64,000 bases of DNA from Roseateles depolymerans (GCA_003241055.1 QFOD01000022.1:29939-93938); one strand, 5' to 3'; shown: positions 10,132 through 18,900, counted from the stretch's first letter. Program-made: numbers and translations. The notes: a model not told the origin generated them from the sequence alone.

Positions 10132-10380
10132 TCAGGCGAGGAGCTCGAAGCGCTCGATGTGGCGCTCGCCTCGTATCCAGGGGCGGAGTGCCCCGCATAG
10201 TCTGGGTTCGGCCGGGGCCAGTTCGGCCGGATAGACCTCCATCCAGGTCATCAGCCCATCCGTGATCTCGGGTCGGCGCAGCAGCTCGATGGCCGCATCC
10301 CCGCGCGCCGCGACGAAGGCCGCAAGTGCGGCCTCGGCGTCAGCCGCGGCGACGTGGTAGTAGACGTAGAGCCGGCTCAG
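10132..10380 (-). CDS. DUF4936 family small protein, probable CTG start
   Basis: An 82-codon open frame lies directly behind ygfZ in the same reading frame, separated from it only by the TGA and one codon. Its product begins LSRLYVYYHVAAADAEAAL, continues LLRRPEITDGLMTWMEVY, and ends HIERFELLA. This is the pattern of DUF4936, a small Burkholderiales family often found beside ygfZ. No ATG, GTG or TTG precedes the conserved YVYYHV segment after the ygfZ stop. The only candidate is CTG at 10380, with AGGAG ending 6 nt upstream inside the last ygfZ codons, so translational coupling is likely. Function is unknown. Confidence 0.72.
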   Translation of the reverse strand: MSRLYVYYHVAAADAEAALAAFVAARGDAAIELLRRPEITDGLMTWMEVYPAELAPAEPRLCGALRPWIRGERHIERFELLA

Positions 10381-10383
10381 CGC

Positions 10384-11298
10384 TCACTCCTGCGGCGGAA
10401 TCTCGTAGGGCAGGGCGCGTGCCTGCAGCGTGGCGCCGCCGGCGCTGCCCAGGTGCAGGCTGCCGCCCTCCAGCGCCGCCAGCTTGATTTCGGCGGCCAC
10501 CAGCGTGCGTCCTTTGCGCGTCGCGGCGCCAGCCACCACGCCAGCCGGCTGCTCGGGGTCGCTGCTCTGGAAGATCTCCTGGCCGATCGTCGCCTCGGCA
10601 TCGGTCTCGAAGATCTGCAGTCGGCGCTTGAGCGTGCCGCGGTACTGGCTGCGCGCGACGATCTCCTGGCCCGGATAGCAGCCCTTCTTGAAGTTCACAC
10701 CACCCAGCACCTCGAAATTGATCATCTGCGGCACGAAGGCTTCCACCGTGGCGCCGCGCACCCAGGCCTGGCCGGCGGCCACCTCGGCCCAGGCCCAGTC
10801 GGCGGCGCTGATCTCGCCGATGGCCGGCGCGGGGGCATCGGCCGGCTGCACGCGCAGCGCACGGCCTGACCCCTCATCCGACGCGGGCAGCGCGATCTGC
10901 ACCGCGGCGCCATCGCGGCTCAGCGTCCAGGCCTCGGCGGGCGGCGTGCCCAGCAGACCCCAGACCGCGTATTCGGCGCTGACGTCGCTGAGCTTGCACT
11001 TGGCGCGCAGCACGAACATCGACAGCCGCTTCACGGTGGCCGCAATCAGCTCGGCCGGCAGCGCGAGCAGGATGTCCTCGTCGCCGGCGCGCCAGCCCAC
11101 CAGCGTGGCCAGCAGCCGGCCCTTGGCCGTGCAGTAGCCCGCCAGCCGGGCGTGGCCGGCGTCCAGCAGCGCGAAGTCCTGCGTGAGCTGGCCGTGCAGG
11201 AAACTGGCGGCATCGGCGCCCTGGGCGCGGATGACACCCCAATCGGTGAGGCGCCGTGCGCCTTGCGTCAGAGTCTCGGACATGGGCGGAATTATCAT
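10384..11298 (-). CDS. ygfZ: YgfZ, folate-binding Fe-S cluster repair protein
   Basis: Tetrahydrofolate-binding protein of the GcvT-like fold that supports assembly or repair of certain Fe-S enzymes such as MiaB. About 304 aa. The diagnostic K-G-C-Y-x-G-Q-E motif appears as KKGCYPGQEIVARSQYRG. The N-terminal WGVIRAQGADAASFLHGQLTQD is also typical. Start choice is between 11298 (AGGG 5 nt upstream) and 11283 (MSETL, closer to the usual N-terminus). It is divergent from mltG, with 39 bp between starts, and precedes the coupled DUF4936 gene. Confidence 0.92.
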   Translation of the reverse strand: MIIPPMSETLTQGARRLTDWGVIRAQGADAASFLHGQLTQDFALLDAGHARLAGYCTAKGRLLATLVGWRAGDEDILLALPAELIAATVKRLSMFVLRAKCKLSDVSAEYAVWGLLGTPPAEAWTLSRDGAAVQIALPASDEGSGRALRVQPADAPAPAIGEISAADWAWAEVAAGQAWVRGATVEAFVPQMINFEVLGGVNFKKGCYPGQEIVARSQYRGTLKRRLQIFETDAEATIGQEIFQSSDPEQPAGVVAGAATRKGRTLVAAEIKLAALEGGSLHLGSAGGATLQARALPYEIPPQE

Positions 11299-11337
11299 CG
11301 GCGCCCTTCAAATGGATGGGCCGGCGCGGTCAAAGGC

Positions 11338-12342
11338 ATGAAGTGGGTGTGGCGAGCGCTGCTCGTGTTGATCTTGGGCGTGGGGGCGGGGGCCGGCACC
11401 GTGTGGCAATGGCTGAAGAGCCCGCTGACGCTGGCCGCACCGTCGGCCGAGTTGTCCATCGAACCCGGCACCACGCCGCAGGAGGTGGCGCGCGCCTGGG
11501 TGGCAGCCGGGGTGCAGACCGATGCGCGCTGGCTCTACCAGTGGTTCAAGTGGTCGGGCCAGGCCAAGCAGATCCGCGCGGGCAGCTACGAGGTCCACGC
11601 CGGCATCACGCCGCGCACCCTGCTGGACAAGATGGTGCGCGGTGATCAGGTGCTGGAGCAGCTGCGCCTGATCGAGGGCTGGAACTGGCGCCAGGTGCGC
11701 GCCGCGCTGGCCGCCGCGCCCAGCCTCAAGCCGGTGGCGGCACGCATGTCGGATGCCGAGCTGATGATCGAGCTTGGCCAGCCCGGCGTCGCGCCGGAGG
11801 GGCGCTTCTTCCCTGACACCTATGCCTACAGCCGCGGCGTCAGCGACCTGACCGTGCTTCGCCGCGCCCACGCGGCCATGCAGCGGCGGCTCGCCAACGC
11901 CTGGGCCGCGCGCGCGGCCGACCTGCCGCTGAGGTCGCCCGACGAGGCGCTGGTGCTTGCGTCCATCGTCGAGAAGGAAACCGGCACCGCGGCGGACCGC
12001 GCCAAGGTCGCCGCGGTGTTCGTGAACCGGCTGCGCGTGGGCATGCCGCTGCAGACCGACCCGACCGTCATCTACGGCCTGGGCGAGGGTTTCGACGGCA
12101 ATCTGCGCAAGCGCGACCTGCTGGCCGACACGCCCTTCAACACCTACACCCGCGGCGGCCTGCCGCCCACGCCCATCGCGATGCCAGGTCTTGCCGCGCT
12201 GCAGGCGGCGCTGCACCCGGCGCCGGTGCAATCGCTGTATTTCGTGGCGCGCGGCGATGGCAGCAGCCAGTTCAGCGACGATCTCGACGCGCACAATCGC
12301 GCGGTCAACCACTACATACGCGGCAAAGCAGCAGGCAAGTGA
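11338..12342 (+). CDS. mltG: Endolytic transglycosylase MltG (YceG-like)
   Basis: Inner-membrane lytic transglycosylase that cuts nascent glycan strands and so terminates peptidoglycan polymerisation. The 334-aa protein has one N-terminal transmembrane anchor (residues about 5-25), a LysM-like segment, and the catalytic motif ASIVEKETG near residues 208-216 with the active-site Glu. The later NTYTRGGLPPTPIAMPG is a strong family marker. The start at 11338 follows a weak AAAGG. Its TGA overlaps the GTG of tmk, the first of several overlaps in the operon. Confidence 0.95.
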   Translation: MKWVWRALLVLILGVGAGAGTVWQWLKSPLTLAAPSAELSIEPGTTPQEVARAWVAAGVQTDARWLYQWFKWSGQAKQIRAGSYEVHAGITPRTLLDKMVRGDQVLEQLRLIEGWNWRQVRAALAAAPSLKPVAARMSDAELMIELGQPGVAPEGRFFPDTYAYSRGVSDLTVLRRAHAAMQRRLANAWAARAADLPLRSPDEALVLASIVEKETGTAADRAKVAAVFVNRLRVGMPLQTDPTVIYGLGEGFDGNLRKRDLLADTPFNTYTRGGLPPTPIAMPGLAALQAALHPAPVQSLYFVARGDGSSQFSDDLDAHNRAVNHYIRGKAAGK

Positions 12343-12980
12343 GCAAGGGCAGATTCATCAGCTTCGAGGGCATAGACGGTGCCGGCAAGTCCACCCACAT
12401 CCAGGCGGTGGCCGACTGGTTCCGTGCGCGCGGCGCTGAGGTGCAGCTCAGCCGCGAGCCCGGCGGCACGCCGCTGGCCGAGACGCTGCGCGACATCGTG
12501 CTGAAGCAGCCCATGGGCTCGCTGACCGAGCTGCTGCTGATGTTCGCGGGCCGGCGCGACCATGTGGAGCAGGTCATCGTGCCGGCGCTGCAGGCGGGCA
12601 GGACGCTGCTGTGCGACCGTTTCACCGACGCGAGCTTCGCCTACCAGGGTGGTGGCCGCGGCCTGCCGATCAGCGTGCTGGACACGCTGGCCGACTGGGT
12701 GCAGGACGGGCCGGATGGCGTGGTCGAGCCGGAGCTGACGCTGTGGTTCGACCTGCCGTCCGAACAGGCGGCGGCACGCCGTGCTGGCGCGCGCGAGGCC
12801 GATCGCATCGAGCAGCTGGATCTGGATTTCTTCGAGCGCGTGCGCGCCGCCTACGCCGCCCGTGCGGCACGCGCGCCGCAGCGCATCGTGCGCGTGGACG
12901 CCAGCGGCAGCGTCGAGGCCGTGTGGGCCCAGGTGCAGGCCATGCTGGCCGAGCGCTACCCGGAGCTGCGCCCATGCTGA
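12339..12980 (+). CDS. tmk: Thymidylate kinase
   Basis: Phosphorylates dTMP to dTDP with ATP. The 213-aa product has the P-loop FEGIDGAGKST near the N-terminus, the DR motif in CDRFTDASFAYQGGGRG, and a lid segment ending EADRIEQLDLDFFERV. It begins with GTG at 12339, overlapping the mltG stop by 4 bp, and its stop overlaps the holB start. Translation is therefore probably coupled across mltG-tmk-holB. Confidence 0.96.
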   Translation: MSKGRFISFEGIDGAGKSTHIQAVADWFRARGAEVQLSREPGGTPLAETLRDIVLKQPMGSLTELLLMFAGRRDHVEQVIVPALQAGRTLLCDRFTDASFAYQGGGRGLPISVLDTLADWVQDGPDGVVEPELTLWFDLPSEQAAARRAGAREADRIEQLDLDFFERVRAAYAARAARAPQRIVRVDASGSVEAVWAQVQAMLAERYPELRPC

Positions 12981-13981
12981 ACATCGCGCTGCCCTGGCTG
13001 GAGCAACCGCTGCGCGACGCGCTGCAGCGCGCCCGCTCGCATGCGCTGCTGGTGCAGGGGCCGGCCGGCGTGGGCCAACTGGAATTCGCGCTGCAGCTGG
13101 CGCTGGGCTGGCTGTGCGAGGTTGGCGACGGCCGCCAGCCCGGCTGCGGCCAGTGCGCCAGCTGCCGGCTGTTTGCCAGCGGCACGCACCCGGACTTCCA
13201 GCTGCTGCTGCCCGAGGCACTGGAGCCGCTGCGCGAGGCGCTGGGCCTGCCGGTGGACGAGGAGGGCAGCAGGTCGTCCAAGAGCAAGACGGCCAAGCCC
13301 AGCCGCGAGATCAAGGTGGAGGCGGTGCGCGCGCTGCTGTCGTTCGCGCAGTCCACCTCGGCGCGCGGGCGGGCCAAGGTGGCGGTGATCTTTCCGGCCG
13401 AGGCGCTCAACGGCGTGGCCGCGAATGCGCTGCTGAAGACGCTGGAGGAACCGTCGGGCCTGCTGCGCTTCGCGCTGGCCAGTCACGACAGTGCCAGCCT
13501 GCTGCCCACGATACGCAGCCGCTGCCAGCCGGTGCCGCTGGGCCTGCCGGCCCGCGAGGCGGCGCTGCCCTGGCTGGCTGCGCGCGGCGTGGAGGGGGCC
13601 GAGGGCCTGCTGGCCGCCACTGGCGGGCGCCCGCAGCAGGTGCTGGAATGGGCCGAGGCCGGGCAGACCGATGCCGCCTGGCAGGCCCTGCCCAAACGGA
13701 TTGCGCGCGGCGAGGTGCAGGCGCTGGCTGATTGGCTGCCTGCGCGCAGCATCGACGCGCTGCAGCGCCTGTGCCACGACCTGCTGCGCCGCCTGCACGG
13801 CCAGAAGCCGCAGTTCTTCGATGCCGCCGCGCTGCCCGTGCTGCGCCGTGCCGCGCCGCTGCTGAGCTGGGAGACCGAGCTGCGCCGCGCGGCGCGCCAT
13901 GCCGACCATCCGCTCAACACCGGGCTCTGGACCGAAGCGCTGGTCGCCCGGGCCCAGGCGGCGTTCGCTGCCGCCAAATAG
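12974..13981 (+). CDS. holB: DNA polymerase III subunit delta prime
   Basis: Clamp-loader subunit of about 335 aa. The start at 12974 overlaps the tmk stop, and the product opens MLNIALPWLEQPL. A zinc-module-like cysteine cluster is seen in PGCGQCASCRLF, as in HolB proteins. A segment rich in Ser and Lys (SRSSKSKTAKPSRE) is inserted just before the conserved IKVEAVRALL. The SRC motif (TIRSRCQPV) and TLEEPSG (sensor region) confirm the clamp-loader fold. The modified P-loop region reads GPAGVGQLE, which lacks the Lys of a functional Walker A, as expected for delta prime. Confidence 0.95.
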   Translation: MLNIALPWLEQPLRDALQRARSHALLVQGPAGVGQLEFALQLALGWLCEVGDGRQPGCGQCASCRLFASGTHPDFQLLLPEALEPLREALGLPVDEEGSRSSKSKTAKPSREIKVEAVRALLSFAQSTSARGRAKVAVIFPAEALNGVAANALLKTLEEPSGLLRFALASHDSASLLPTIRSRCQPVPLGLPAREAALPWLAARGVEGAEGLLAATGGRPQQVLEWAEAGQTDAAWQALPKRIARGEVQALADWLPARSIDALQRLCHDLLRRLHGQKPQFFDAAALPVLRRAAPLLSWETELRRAARHADHPLNTGLWTEALVARAQAAFAAAK

Positions 13982-14054
13982 TCGCCAAATAGTCGGCAGA
14001 CCGTCGGGGCTCGCGTCCGGCCTAGCCATGAGGCCGGCTGGCTACACTGCAGCG

Positions 14055-14504
14055 ATGAACGAGGCGACTCCCAAGCCCCCGGCGGGCCAGCCCCAATTCC
14101 AGCCCAGCCAGATCGGCGGGCATCTGCCGCTGCCGACCGTGGGCGGGGCAGGGGCCAGCAGCGGGGCGCGGCCCAGCGTCATCCAGCTGGTGTTCCGCGA
14201 GAAGTCGGCGCTGTTCGCCGCCTACATCCCGGCCTTCACCGAGGGCGGTCTGTTCGTGCCGACAACGCGCGACTACCGCCTGGGCGAAGACATCTACCTG
14301 CTGCTCGCGTTGCCGGAGGACCCGCAGCGCTACCCGGTGGCGGGCAAGGTTGCCTGGCTGACGCCGGCCAATGCCTCGGGCGGGCGCACGCAGGGCGTGG
14401 GCGTTCGATTTCCCGGCGACGAGAAGACCCGCCTGATCCGCGCGAAGATCGAGGAAATCCTCGGCACCGCGGTGTCCTCCAGCAAGCCAACGCAGACGCT
14501 CTGA
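14055..14504 (+). CDS. pilZ: PilZ domain protein, type IV pilus assembly PilZ
   Basis: A 149-aa protein with a single PilZ domain (about residues 40-135: IQLVFREKSALFAAYIPAFTEGG, then GKVAWLTP and QGVGVRFPGDE). The canonical c-di-GMP-binding RxxxR at the start of the domain is not evident, matching the non-binding PilZ of type IV pilus systems that contacts FimX/PilB-type partners. Its position between holB and tatD is the same as pilZ in Pseudomonas and many betaproteobacteria. The start at 14055 avoids about 50 residues that overlap holB out of frame. Confidence 0.87.
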   Translation: MNEATPKPPAGQPQFQPSQIGGHLPLPTVGGAGASSGARPSVIQLVFREKSALFAAYIPAFTEGGLFVPTTRDYRLGEDIYLLLALPEDPQRYPVAGKVAWLTPANASGGRTQGVGVRFPGDEKTRLIRAKIEEILGTAVSSSKPTQTL

Positions 14505-14556
14505 GCGGCGCGGCCGGCCCCTGCGTATTCCGCCGGCCCAGGGCCGGCTTCTCCTG

Positions 14557-15354
14557 ATGTTCATCGATTCCCACTGCCACCTGAGCTTTCCCGAACTGCA
14601 GCAGCGGCTGCCCGACATCCTGCGCGAGATGCAGCAGGCCCAGGTCGAGCAGGCCATCTGCATCTGCACGCAGATGGAGGAGTTCGAGACCGTGCACGGC
14701 CTGGCGCTGGCGCATCCGCAGCTCTGGTCCACGGTGGGCGTGCATCCCGACACCGAAGGCCTGCGCGAGCCCGATGTGGACGAGCTGGTGGCGCTGGCGG
14801 CGCGTCCCAAGGTGGTGGCCATTGGCGAGACCGGGCTGGACTACTACCGCCTGGGCGAGCGCAGCCTGGCCGACATGGAGTGGCAGCGCGAGCGCTTCCG
14901 CGTGCACATCCGCGCCGCGCGCCGCGCCGGGAAGCCGCTGGTCATCCACACCCGTTCGGCCTCGGCTGACACGCTGCGGCTGCTGGACGAGGAGGGCGGC
15001 GAGCAGGCGGGCGGCGTGTTCCACTGCTTCACCGAAACCGCCGAGGTAGCCCGCGAGGCGCTGGCGCGAGGCTTCTACATTTCCTTCTCCGGCATCATCA
15101 GCTTCAAGAACGCGCAGGATCTGCGTGATCTGGCCCGCGAGCTGCCGCTGGAGCGCCTGCTGATCGAGACCGACAGCCCCTATCTGGCCCCCGTGCCCTT
15201 CCGCGGCAAGACGAATACGCCCGCCCTGGTGCCGCATGTGGCCAAGGCGGTGGCCGAGGCCCGGGGCCTGGCGGTCGAGGACCTGGCCCGCATCGCGGCC
15301 GACAACACCCGGCGCCTGTTCGGCCTGCCGGCATCACTCCAGGAGGCCGCATGA
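14557..15354 (+). CDS. tatD: TatD family metal-dependent hydrolase/DNase
   Basis: TIM-barrel metal-dependent nuclease of 265 aa. It opens MFIDSHCHLSF with the HxH metal pair, then has GETGLDYYR (metal Glu), VIHTRSA (His), FHCFTE (His) and IETDSPYLAPVPFRGK (Asp). All expected ligands of the TatD/YcfH family are visible. The stop overlaps the ATG of the ankyrin gene by 4 bp (ATGA at 15351), so the two are probably translated together. Confidence 0.93.
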   Translation: MFIDSHCHLSFPELQQRLPDILREMQQAQVEQAICICTQMEEFETVHGLALAHPQLWSTVGVHPDTEGLREPDVDELVALAARPKVVAIGETGLDYYRLGERSLADMEWQRERFRVHIRAARRAGKPLVIHTRSASADTLRLLDEEGGEQAGGVFHCFTETAEVAREALARGFYISFSGIISFKNAQDLRDLARELPLERLLIETDSPYLAPVPFRGKTNTPALVPHVAKAVAEARGLAVEDLARIAADNTRRLFGLPASLQEAA

Positions 15355-16007
15355 CCTGCCCCTCGCGTCGACAAGTCCTGACCCTGGGCCTGCTGGCCGC
15401 ACTGGCGCTGCCGGCGTCGGCCGAGCCGCTGGACGATCTCATCAAGGCCGCCGAGATGGACGATGGGCGGACGGTGAGCACCCTGCTGAACCAGGGGCTC
15501 AATCCGAATGCCCAGGACGCCAGGGGCCGCACGGCGCTGACCGTGGCTGCACGTGAGCAGGCCAGGGCCGCGCTGCAGGCGCTGCTGACCTCGCCCAAAC
15601 TGGATGTGGACCGTCCCAATGGCAACAACGAGACGGCGCTGATGCTGGCTGCCATCCGTGGCTCGCTGCCGCTGGCCCAGTTGCTGGTGCAGCGCGGCGC
15701 ATCAGTCAATCGCCCGGGCTGGACGCCGCTGCACTATGCTGCCAGCGGGCCCGACAACGGCGTGGCGACCTGGCTGCTGGCCCAGGGCGCGCAGGTTGAT
15801 GCGCGCTCCGAGAACGGCACGACGCCGCTGATGATGGCCGCCCGCTACGGCAACAGCGACCTGGTGCCGGTGCTGCTGAAGGCCGGTGCGAATGCCGCGT
15901 TGAAGAACGAGCAGGGCCTGGGCGCGGCGGACTTCGCACGGCTGGGCGGGCGAGACCGTCTGGTGCCTGAACTGGCCGCACGCGCCGCGACGCCCGACGC
16001 CAAGTAG
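15351..16007 (+). CDS. Exported ankyrin-repeat protein
   Basis: A 218-aa protein with a signal peptide (SRRQVLTLGLLAALALPASA) and about five ankyrin repeats. Repeat cores include GRTALTVAAREQA, NETALMLAAIRGSLPLAQLL, WTPLHYAASGPDNGVATWLL and GTTPLMMAARYGNSDLVPVLL. It is translationally coupled to tatD. It presumably acts in the periplasm as a binding protein; no partner can be named. Similar exported ankyrin proteins downstream of tatD are common in this order. Confidence 0.87.
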   Translation: MTCPSRRQVLTLGLLAALALPASAEPLDDLIKAAEMDDGRTVSTLLNQGLNPNAQDARGRTALTVAAREQARAALQALLTSPKLDVDRPNGNNETALMLAAIRGSLPLAQLLVQRGASVNRPGWTPLHYAASGPDNGVATWLLAQGAQVDARSENGTTPLMMAARYGNSDLVPVLLKAGANAALKNEQGLGAADFARLGGRDRLVPELAARAATPDAK

Positions 16008-16109
16008 GAATTTGCCTGACAGCCTGACTGGCCGGGCACCGACTGCCCCGGCAGGGCGGGCCTGCCTACAGTGGAGCCATCCCAATGACGCCCACTGACG
16101 AGGTCCATC

Positions 16110-16322
16110 ATGCTGAACACCCCGCTTGCTGCCGGTCCCTTCGCGATGCTGGTTGCGCCCGAGCAGGTGATGCGCGCCATCGAGCGCTCCGACCGCCTGG
16201 CCCGCCTGCAGCGCCGCGTGTATCGCCCGCTGGACCGTCCCTGGATTCCGCACAAGGCCACGGCAGCCTTTGACAGCGAGATCGACGACGGCGCGGAGTG
16301 CGGCGACGGCACGGCGGTCTGA
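16110..16322 (+). CDS. Small hypothetical protein
   Basis: A 70-codon gene in an otherwise empty stretch, with GAGGT 6 nt before its ATG. The product has a short hydrophobic start (LAAGPFAMLVAP), a basic middle (RSDRLARLQRRVYRPLDRPW) and an acidic end (DSEIDDGAECGDG). No family was recognised. Its coding status rests on the ribosome-binding site and the lack of any competing frame on the plus strand. Confidence 0.5.
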   Translation: MLNTPLAAGPFAMLVAPEQVMRAIERSDRLARLQRRVYRPLDRPWIPHKATAAFDSEIDDGAECGDGTAV

Positions 16323-16422
16323 GCGCCGGACACCGGCCTGCGGCAAGATTCTTGTCGGCAGGCCCCGGGTCATCGGTTGAAATACGCGGCCGGCCGTTCG
16401 GCGCCGTGTCGTCACGCAAGCC

Positions 16423-18294
16423 ATGACCCCTCCTGCCCTGAATCCCGCCCCGACCGAATCCTCCGTCGCGCTGCCGCTCAAGATCCTGGCCGGCACAGCC
16501 CTGCTGGGCTTTCTGTATCTGGCCCGTGACGTGCTGATCCCGGTTGTGCTGGCGCTGATGCTGGGCTTCGCGCTGGCCCCCGTGGTGCGGCGCATACGCC
16601 GACTGGGGCTGGGGCAGACGGCCGCCGCATTGGCGGCGCTGTCGCTCAGCGGTGCAGTCATGTTCGGCGTCGGCAGTGCGGTGTTTTCTCAGGTGGGCAC
16701 GCTGGCAGGCAGCCTGCCCAGCTACGAGGCGAACGTGCGGGCCAAGGTGGCCGCGATCCGGGCGCTGACGATTGACCGCATTGCCGAGGCCAAGGATAGG
16801 GCCGGGCGCCTGATCGGTGAGGCTCTCCCCGAGCCAGCACCTGAGGAGGTGCGCCCGGCCGCGCCCGCCGCGCCGCATGCGTCGACGCCCGCGCCCAGCG
16901 CGGCAGCGGCGGACGACGCCGCCAGCCTGGTGGCCAAGGCGCTCGGCGCCATCTGGGGGCCGCTGGGCATGCTGGGCGTCGTGGTGCTGGTGCTGATCTT
17001 CGTGCTGCTGGAGCAGGACTCGCTGCGCGACCGGTTGATCCGCCTGGTCGGCGGCCAGGACCTGCGGGGCGCCACCAATGCGCTCAACGATGCCGGCGAG
17101 CGGCTGTCGCGCTACTTCGTCTCGCAGTTCGCGGTGAACCTGGGCGTGGCCCTGGTGGTCGGCGTGGTGCTGGCGCTGCTGGGGCTGCCGCAGGCGGCCG
17201 TCTGGGCCCTGCTGGCCGGCGTGCTGCGCTTCATTCCCTATGTGGGCTTTCCGGCCGCCGCCGCCTGCGCGGCGGGCTTCGCTGCGGCGGTGGACCCGGG
17301 CTGGCATCTGGTCTACGTGACCCTGCTGGTCTTCGTCGTCGTGGAGCTGCTGGTGGCCAACGTCGTGGAGCCGCAGCTTTACGGCCACACGACCGGGCTG
17401 TCACCGTTCTCCGTCGTTGTCTCTGCCGTGGCCTGGGGCGCACTGTGGGGGCCGGTGGGCCTGCTGCTGTCCACCCCGCTGACGCTGTGTCTGGTGGTGG
17501 CCGGGCGGCACGTGCCGGCCCTGGCCTTCTTCGACATCCTGTTCGGCGATGCGCCGGCACTGACGCTGTCGCAGCGCTTCTACCAGCGCTGCCTCAGTGG
17601 CGACGCGGTGGAAATCCTGGCCGAGGCGCGCAACTACCTGCGCCGGCGCTCGCTGGCGTCCTACTGCGACAAGATCGTGATGCCGGCGCTGGAGCTGGCG
17701 CGCGGCGATTTCGAGCACCAGCTCATCAGCGCCGATCAGCAGCGCGTGGCCCAGCAGGTGGTGGCTCAGGTGTTCGAAGAGCTGGCACACGAGAGCCGCC
17801 CGGCGCGACGTCGCCGCGTGTCGGTGCTGGACGATGGCAGCCTGGGGCTGACGCTTCGGGACGCGCGCGTGCAGGCGGCCGGCCGCTGGCAGGGGTCGTT
17901 GAATGTGGCGCCCGGCTCGGTCACGCTGTGCGTGAGCACGTCGGGCGTGGGCTCGCAACTGGTGGCCGAACTGCTGGCCCGCGCGCTGCGCGCCGATGGC
18001 GTGGATGCGCGCCATGTGACGCTGGGCGAGATGACCGAGCCGCCGGACGGCGCGCGCGCCGATGTGGTGGGCACGATGATCCTCGTGCCGGCCGGCGAGC
18101 CTGCTGGCGCCCAGGAGACGGCGCAGCTCTCGGACGTGCTGACCCGGCTGAGCGCGGCCCATCTGCTGCTGCTGCGTCACGCCTTCGATCGCGCGATGCC
18201 GGTGGACCGCCTGGATGCCGGCCGGGTGCACCGCACCGTCTATTCGTTCGAGGAGGCGCTGGCGCTGGTCAAGGGCGATCGCCTGCAGCCCTGA
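16423..18294 (+). CDS. AI-2E family transporter with long cytoplasmic C-terminal extension
   Basis: A 623-aa membrane protein. Residues 1 to about 370 carry the AI-2E/PerM exporter fold: several helices, then the family core RFIPYVGFP, VVEPQLYGHTTGLSPF and WGALWGPVGLLLSTPLT. A Pro/Ala-rich linker lies near residues 135-165. Family members of this fold are usually about 350-380 aa. The extra ~250 residues form a soluble domain, including a Rossmann-like patch (VTLCVSTSGVGSQLVAELLA) and a final YSFEEALALVKG. The substrate is unknown; autoinducer transport should not be assumed. Shares a terminator with the convergent efp gene. Confidence 0.86.
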   Translation: MTPPALNPAPTESSVALPLKILAGTALLGFLYLARDVLIPVVLALMLGFALAPVVRRIRRLGLGQTAAALAALSLSGAVMFGVGSAVFSQVGTLAGSLPSYEANVRAKVAAIRALTIDRIAEAKDRAGRLIGEALPEPAPEEVRPAAPAAPHASTPAPSAAAADDAASLVAKALGAIWGPLGMLGVVVLVLIFVLLEQDSLRDRLIRLVGGQDLRGATNALNDAGERLSRYFVSQFAVNLGVALVVGVVLALLGLPQAAVWALLAGVLRFIPYVGFPAAAACAAGFAAAVDPGWHLVYVTLLVFVVVELLVANVVEPQLYGHTTGLSPFSVVVSAVAWGALWGPVGLLLSTPLTLCLVVAGRHVPALAFFDILFGDAPALTLSQRFYQRCLSGDAVEILAEARNYLRRRSLASYCDKIVMPALELARGDFEHQLISADQQRVAQQVVAQVFEELAHESRPARRRRVSVLDDGSLGLTLRDARVQAAGRWQGSLNVAPGSVTLCVSTSGVGSQLVAELLARALRADGVDARHVTLGEMTEPPDGARADVVGTMILVPAGEPAGAQETAQLSDVLTRLSAAHLLLLRHAFDRAMPVDRLDAGRVHRTVYSFEEALALVKGDRLQP

Positions 18295-18300
18295 ACATGA

Positions 18301-18326
18301 AAAACGCCGCCCGAGGGCGGCGTTTT
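18301..18326. terminator. Bidirectional terminator between the AI-2E transporter and efp
   Basis: AAAACGCCGCCC pairs perfectly with GGGCGGCGTTTT across a 2-nt centre. The flanking A and T runs give a T-tract in either direction. It lies 6 bp after the transporter stop and 19 bp after the efp stop on the other strand. Confidence 0.85.
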
Positions 18327-18345
18327 CTTGGCGGTCGAGACAGGC

Positions 18346-18900
18346 TCAGACGCGCTTGCGGTATTCGTGCGTACGGGTGTCGATTTCGATCTTGTCGCCG
18401 TTTTCAACGAACAGCGGCACGGCGATCTCGAAGCCGGTGCCCTTCAGGCGAGCGGGCTTCATGACCTTGCCCGAGGTGTCGCCCTTGACGGCCGGCTCGG
18501 TCTCGATCTCGCGAACCACGCTGGTGGGCAGTTCCACCGAGATGGCCTTGCCGTCGTAGAAGGTCACTTCCACGGCCATGCCGTCTTCCAGGTAGGAGAT
18601 GGCGTCGCCCATGTTCTCGGCTTCGACCTCGTACTGGTTGTACTCGGTGTCCATGAACACATACATCGGGTCGGCGAAGTAGGAGTAGGTGCACTCCTTC
18701 TTGTCGAGGATGATCTGTTCCATCTTGTCGTCGGCCTTGAAGACCAGCTCGGCGCCAGCGCCGTTCAGCAGGTTCTTCATCTTGATGCGGACCGTCGCCG
18801 CGCCGCGGCCACCGCGGCTGTATTCGGTCTTCAGGACGACCATCGGGTCCTTGCCCTGCATGATCACGTTGCCGGCGCGGATTTCTTGAGCGAGTTTCAT
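18346..18900 (-). CDS. efp: Elongation factor P
   Basis: Translation factor that relieves ribosome stalling at polyproline. The 184-aa protein starts MKLAQEIRAGNVI at 18900; 20 more in-frame codons upstream are not conserved. The modified loop reads EYSRGGRGAAT, placing an arginine at position 32. This is the residue rhamnosylated in the EarP-type branch, rather than the lysine used by EpmA. The earP gene lies just upstream on the same strand, which supports this assignment directly. Ends VDTRTHEYRKRV-like, as usual. Confidence 0.96.
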   Translation of the reverse strand: MKLAQEIRAGNVIMQGKDPMVVLKTEYSRGGRGAATVRIKMKNLLNGAGAELVFKADDKMEQIILDKKECTYSYFADPMYVFMDTEYNQYEVEAENMGDAISYLEDGMAVEVTFYDGKAISVELPTSVVREIETEPAVKGDTSGKVMKPARLKGTGFEIAVPLFVENGDKIEIDTRTHEYRKRV

